Position numbers and translations under genes: made by a program
Shown here: positions 13,122 through 14,690 of the stretch, piece by piece
Position numbering within the stretch: position 1 is the first letter of the stretch
Layout of the letters: each line of letters begins with the position of its first letter
NCBI GenBank assembly: GCA_910580005.1
Contig: CAJTXH010000068.1
Span: 1 to 14,690, forward strand
DNA: 14,690 bases
Origin: an uncultured Lachnospiraceae bacterium
GTDB lineage: Bacteria; Bacillota; Clostridia; Lachnospirales; Lachnospiraceae
Reading direction: 5' to 3'
Notes under the pieces: model-generated
Told to the model about the DNA's origin: nothing
Seen by the model: only the letters and a program-made list of their open reading frames with translations
Database searches by the model: none

Positions 13122-14525
13122 CTAATAAATAATATCATCTTCATTAATCATATCTGGATTTAAAATTATGTGGTCATATGTTGAAAGCCCAAATGCTGTA
13201 TCTTTAGATACAATTGCATATTCTCCATTGGAATAAAGTTTCTCAATATGCCGGAACTCACAAAAACCTTTGTTACAGTTATAAACACCTTCTAAATCCG
13301 CAATATTTGAAAGTTTCATGGACTGTACTCCATTATTTGTTCCTTGCACTATTACAGAGCCTGGCTCAAAAAGTGCAGAATCAATATATACTTTTCCTTT
13401 TTTTGTCTTATAATATATACTGGCAGCTTTAAATGTGGTTTCTTTTGTACCATCTTTTTTATATGTCAGAAGCATTACGCCATTGCTGCCATCTTCACCG
13501 CCTTTAGTAATAAATTTTTCTGGAATTACATAAAACTTCTTCTTAATAATAGAAGAAACAGGTATTTTCAACCCATCAGCATTATTAAATTCTATCTCTA
13601 TATCAAGATACCTGTTATCAAGGTAACGTATCATATATTTGTCAAAATCAAGTTTTGCATAATATGCCGAATCTATTATAAATGTAGAAATATCTGCCGC
13701 AGTCTGCAGTCCATCCTTTTTAAATATAACCTGTATCTCTGTTTTATCACTTACCTTTTTATACTGTTTGTCTGTAAGCGGAAGTACAACAGACCATTTC
13801 TCACTATTGACAATTTTGTAAATGGCATCTCCTTTTTTTGCAGAGCCTGTACTCCTAAGCTGTGTCCAGTTATCATTCATATCTTCAAAATCTTTTGCCG
13901 AAATACTGTCTATAGACATTTCCTCAAGCCCGTCTGAACAAAATGAAATAATTCCTGTTTTTTTTGCCTTAACAAGTTCAAGGGAAGAAGCTATCTTCTT
14001 TTTCTTCATAACCTTGTCCAGATGTTCTAAAAGATTTACAGTAGTCATTTTAAGAAGGGTATTGTCTATATTATATTTAAAATTTGTAACATTGCTGTAT
14101 AGTGATAAATCAAAACTGCTACGGAAATTTGCAATGTCACTCCTTATCTCCCTTGTATCATCCCCTGAAAGTGAAATATCTTTTGCTTCAACTGATGAAA
14201 TATCACCTTCAAACTGTCCAGTTTTGTCTATCGAATAGACAACAGTATTTGCCCCAAGTTTTGCACCCTCACCTACATAATAGTTTATATATCCCCGTTT
14301 TTTTGTTGTAACAAGTGACTCATCCCTTAACACAATACCTCTTATAATTTCATTATCTGCAATCTGTGTTTCTGTAACTTCATATATTGAAACATGCTCT
14401 TTAGCAAAAGATTGTATAAATAAAAAAAGGAGGCATGCAGCAAAAATTATTAAAACTGTACCAGCAAAAAAGTGTGGACGTTTTTTCATTTTTACAACTT
14501 TCTTTTTTTGCCTTCGTGCTGCCAA
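13122..14525 (-). CDS. HlyD-like single-pass membrane adaptor protein, first gene of the division operon
   Basis: A 467-residue protein beginning at TTG (14525-14523), chosen because AGGAGG lies exactly 7 nt upstream. An ATG 42 nt further up is in frame but lacks a ribosome-binding site. Residues 1-17 are basic (AARRQKKKVVKMKKR), and 18-38 form one membrane helix (FFAGTVLIIFAACLLFLFI). The rest would be outside the cell. It carries the two halves of a barrel-sandwich (lipoyl-like) domain: RGYINYYVGEGAKLGANTVV (about 77-96) and KTGIISFCSDGLE (189-201). Between them is only a short helical stretch, not a long adaptor coiled coil. Beta-rich domains follow (GDAIYKIVNSEKWSVVLPL; DGLKIPVSSIIKKKFYVIP). 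The pattern fits the HlyD/efflux-adaptor superfamily. No transporter gene is next to it, so its role is unknown. Position suggests an envelope or division function; that is inference. Confidence 0.8.
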   Translation of the reverse strand: MAARRQKKKVVKMKKRPHFFAGTVLIIFAACLLFLFIQSFAKEHVSIYEVTETQIADNEIIRGIVLRDESLVTTKKRGYINYYVGEGAKLGANTVVYSIDKTGQFEGDISSVEAKDISLSGDDTREIRSDIANFRSSFDLSLYSNVTNFKYNIDNTLLKMTTVNLLEHLDKVMKKKKIASSLELVKAKKTGIISFCSDGLEEMSIDSISAKDFEDMNDNWTQLRSTGSAKKGDAIYKIVNSEKWSVVLPLTDKQYKKVSDKTEIQVIFKKDGLQTAADISTFIIDSAYYAKLDFDKYMIRYLDNRYLDIEIEFNNADGLKIPVSSIIKKKFYVIPEKFITKGGEDGSNGVMLLTYKKDGTKETTFKAASIYYKTKKGKVYIDSALFEPGSVIVQGTNNGVQSMKLSNIADLEGVYNCNKGFCEFRHIEKLYSNGEYAIVSKDTAFGLSTYDHIILNPDMINEDDIIY

Positions 14526-14579
14526 AACAAATCCTCCTTCCAGGAACAAAACATCCAAAAGATGCAATCCGAAAAATAT

Positions 14580-14611
14580 AACTTTTTTATTATAGACCTA
14601 ATAAAAAAGTT
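14580..14611. repeat. 13-bp perfect inverted repeat spanning the operon promoter
   Basis: AACTTTTTTATTA (14580-14592) and TAATAAAAAAGTT (14599-14611) are perfect complements with a 6-bp centre. The repeat fills the space from the start point through the -10 to the edge of the -35. Every base of the arms is A or T except one G/C pair each. It could be an operator, or the AT-rich stem of a weak terminator for a gene to the right. Confidence 0.6.
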
Positions 14612-14617
14612 TGTCCA
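14589..14617 (-). promoter_or_regulatory. Main promoter of the division operon
   Basis: On minus, TGGACA (14617-14612), a 17-bp spacer and TATAAT (14594-14589) form a near-consensus housekeeping sigma promoter. Transcription would begin near 14582, giving a leader of about 57 nt before the TTG start of the HlyD-like gene. The remaining bases to 14690 hold no gene that I can see. Confidence 0.8.
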
Positions 14618-14690
14618 GCCCATCTGTGACAAATACAGGATAACCGCATAAAAAGTTATTACCAATAAAAGTATTTAATTACCTGTTTTT

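Noticed and set aside
13344..13937. A 197-codon open frame on the plus strand inside the HlyD-like gene.
   Set aside because: It is rich in Tyr, Phe, Ile and Cys as expected from the reverse of an AT-rich gene, has no family similarity, and lies wholly antisense to a better-supported gene.
14618..14690. Possible terminator or gene end at the right edge (ACAGG ... CCTGT).
   Set aside because: The inverted match is only 5-8 bp with a bulge and the flanking sequence is cut off, so it cannot be supported.

Overview
The window looks like chromosome from a low-GC, Gram-positive anaerobe of the class Clostridia, most likely a Lachnospiraceae-type gut organism. This rests on base composition, strong AGGAGG ribosome-binding sites, the Firmicutes gene order yggS-sepF-yggT-ylmH-divIVA, and the clostridial form of GltX. 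The taxonomic call is an inference from gene content; no marker RNA is present. All genes lie on the minus strand except one, a carbamate kinase.

Right block (about 14,617 down to 7,238): one long minus-strand operon. It starts at a near-consensus promoter (TGGACA, 17 bp, TATAAT) and runs: HlyD-like membrane adaptor, yggS, sepF, yggT, ylmH, divIVA, aroB, lspA, rluD. It ends at a hairpin that overlaps the rluD stop codon. Intergenic gaps run from a 1-nt overlap to 46 nt. This is the Gram-positive division cluster (SepF/FtsZ anchoring, DivIVA pole/septum scaffold, YlmH ribosome rescue, YggS vitamin B6 homeostasis) with lipoprotein processing and rRNA modification attached. An aroB gene (shikimate pathway) sits between divIVA and lspA. 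gltX follows 97 nt after rluD and converges on the carbamate kinase gene across a shared two-way terminator.

Middle block (about 2,854 to 5,510): the plus-strand carbamate kinase diverges from a minus-strand pair, a MIF-family tautomerase and a membrane-anchored alpha/beta hydrolase. The 263-bp spacer holds plausible promoters for both directions. Between and on them is a dense set of inverted repeats: three copies of CGGACG/CGTCCG, plus TTCCAGT/ACTGGAA copies. This looks like a shared control region.

Left block (1 to about 2,700): a minus-strand three-gene module of a free-standing condensation-domain protein, a discrete acyl carrier protein and an AMP-forming acyl ligase that runs off the left edge. 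Together they could activate an acyl or amino-acyl group, load it on the carrier, and transfer it to an acceptor. This is the best candidate for an undescribed small-molecule pathway here. The product cannot be told from this window.

No tRNA, rRNA, CRISPR array, insertion sequence or phage gene was seen. There is no gene-free stretch above 300 bp; the longest (4,253-4,515) is regulatory.
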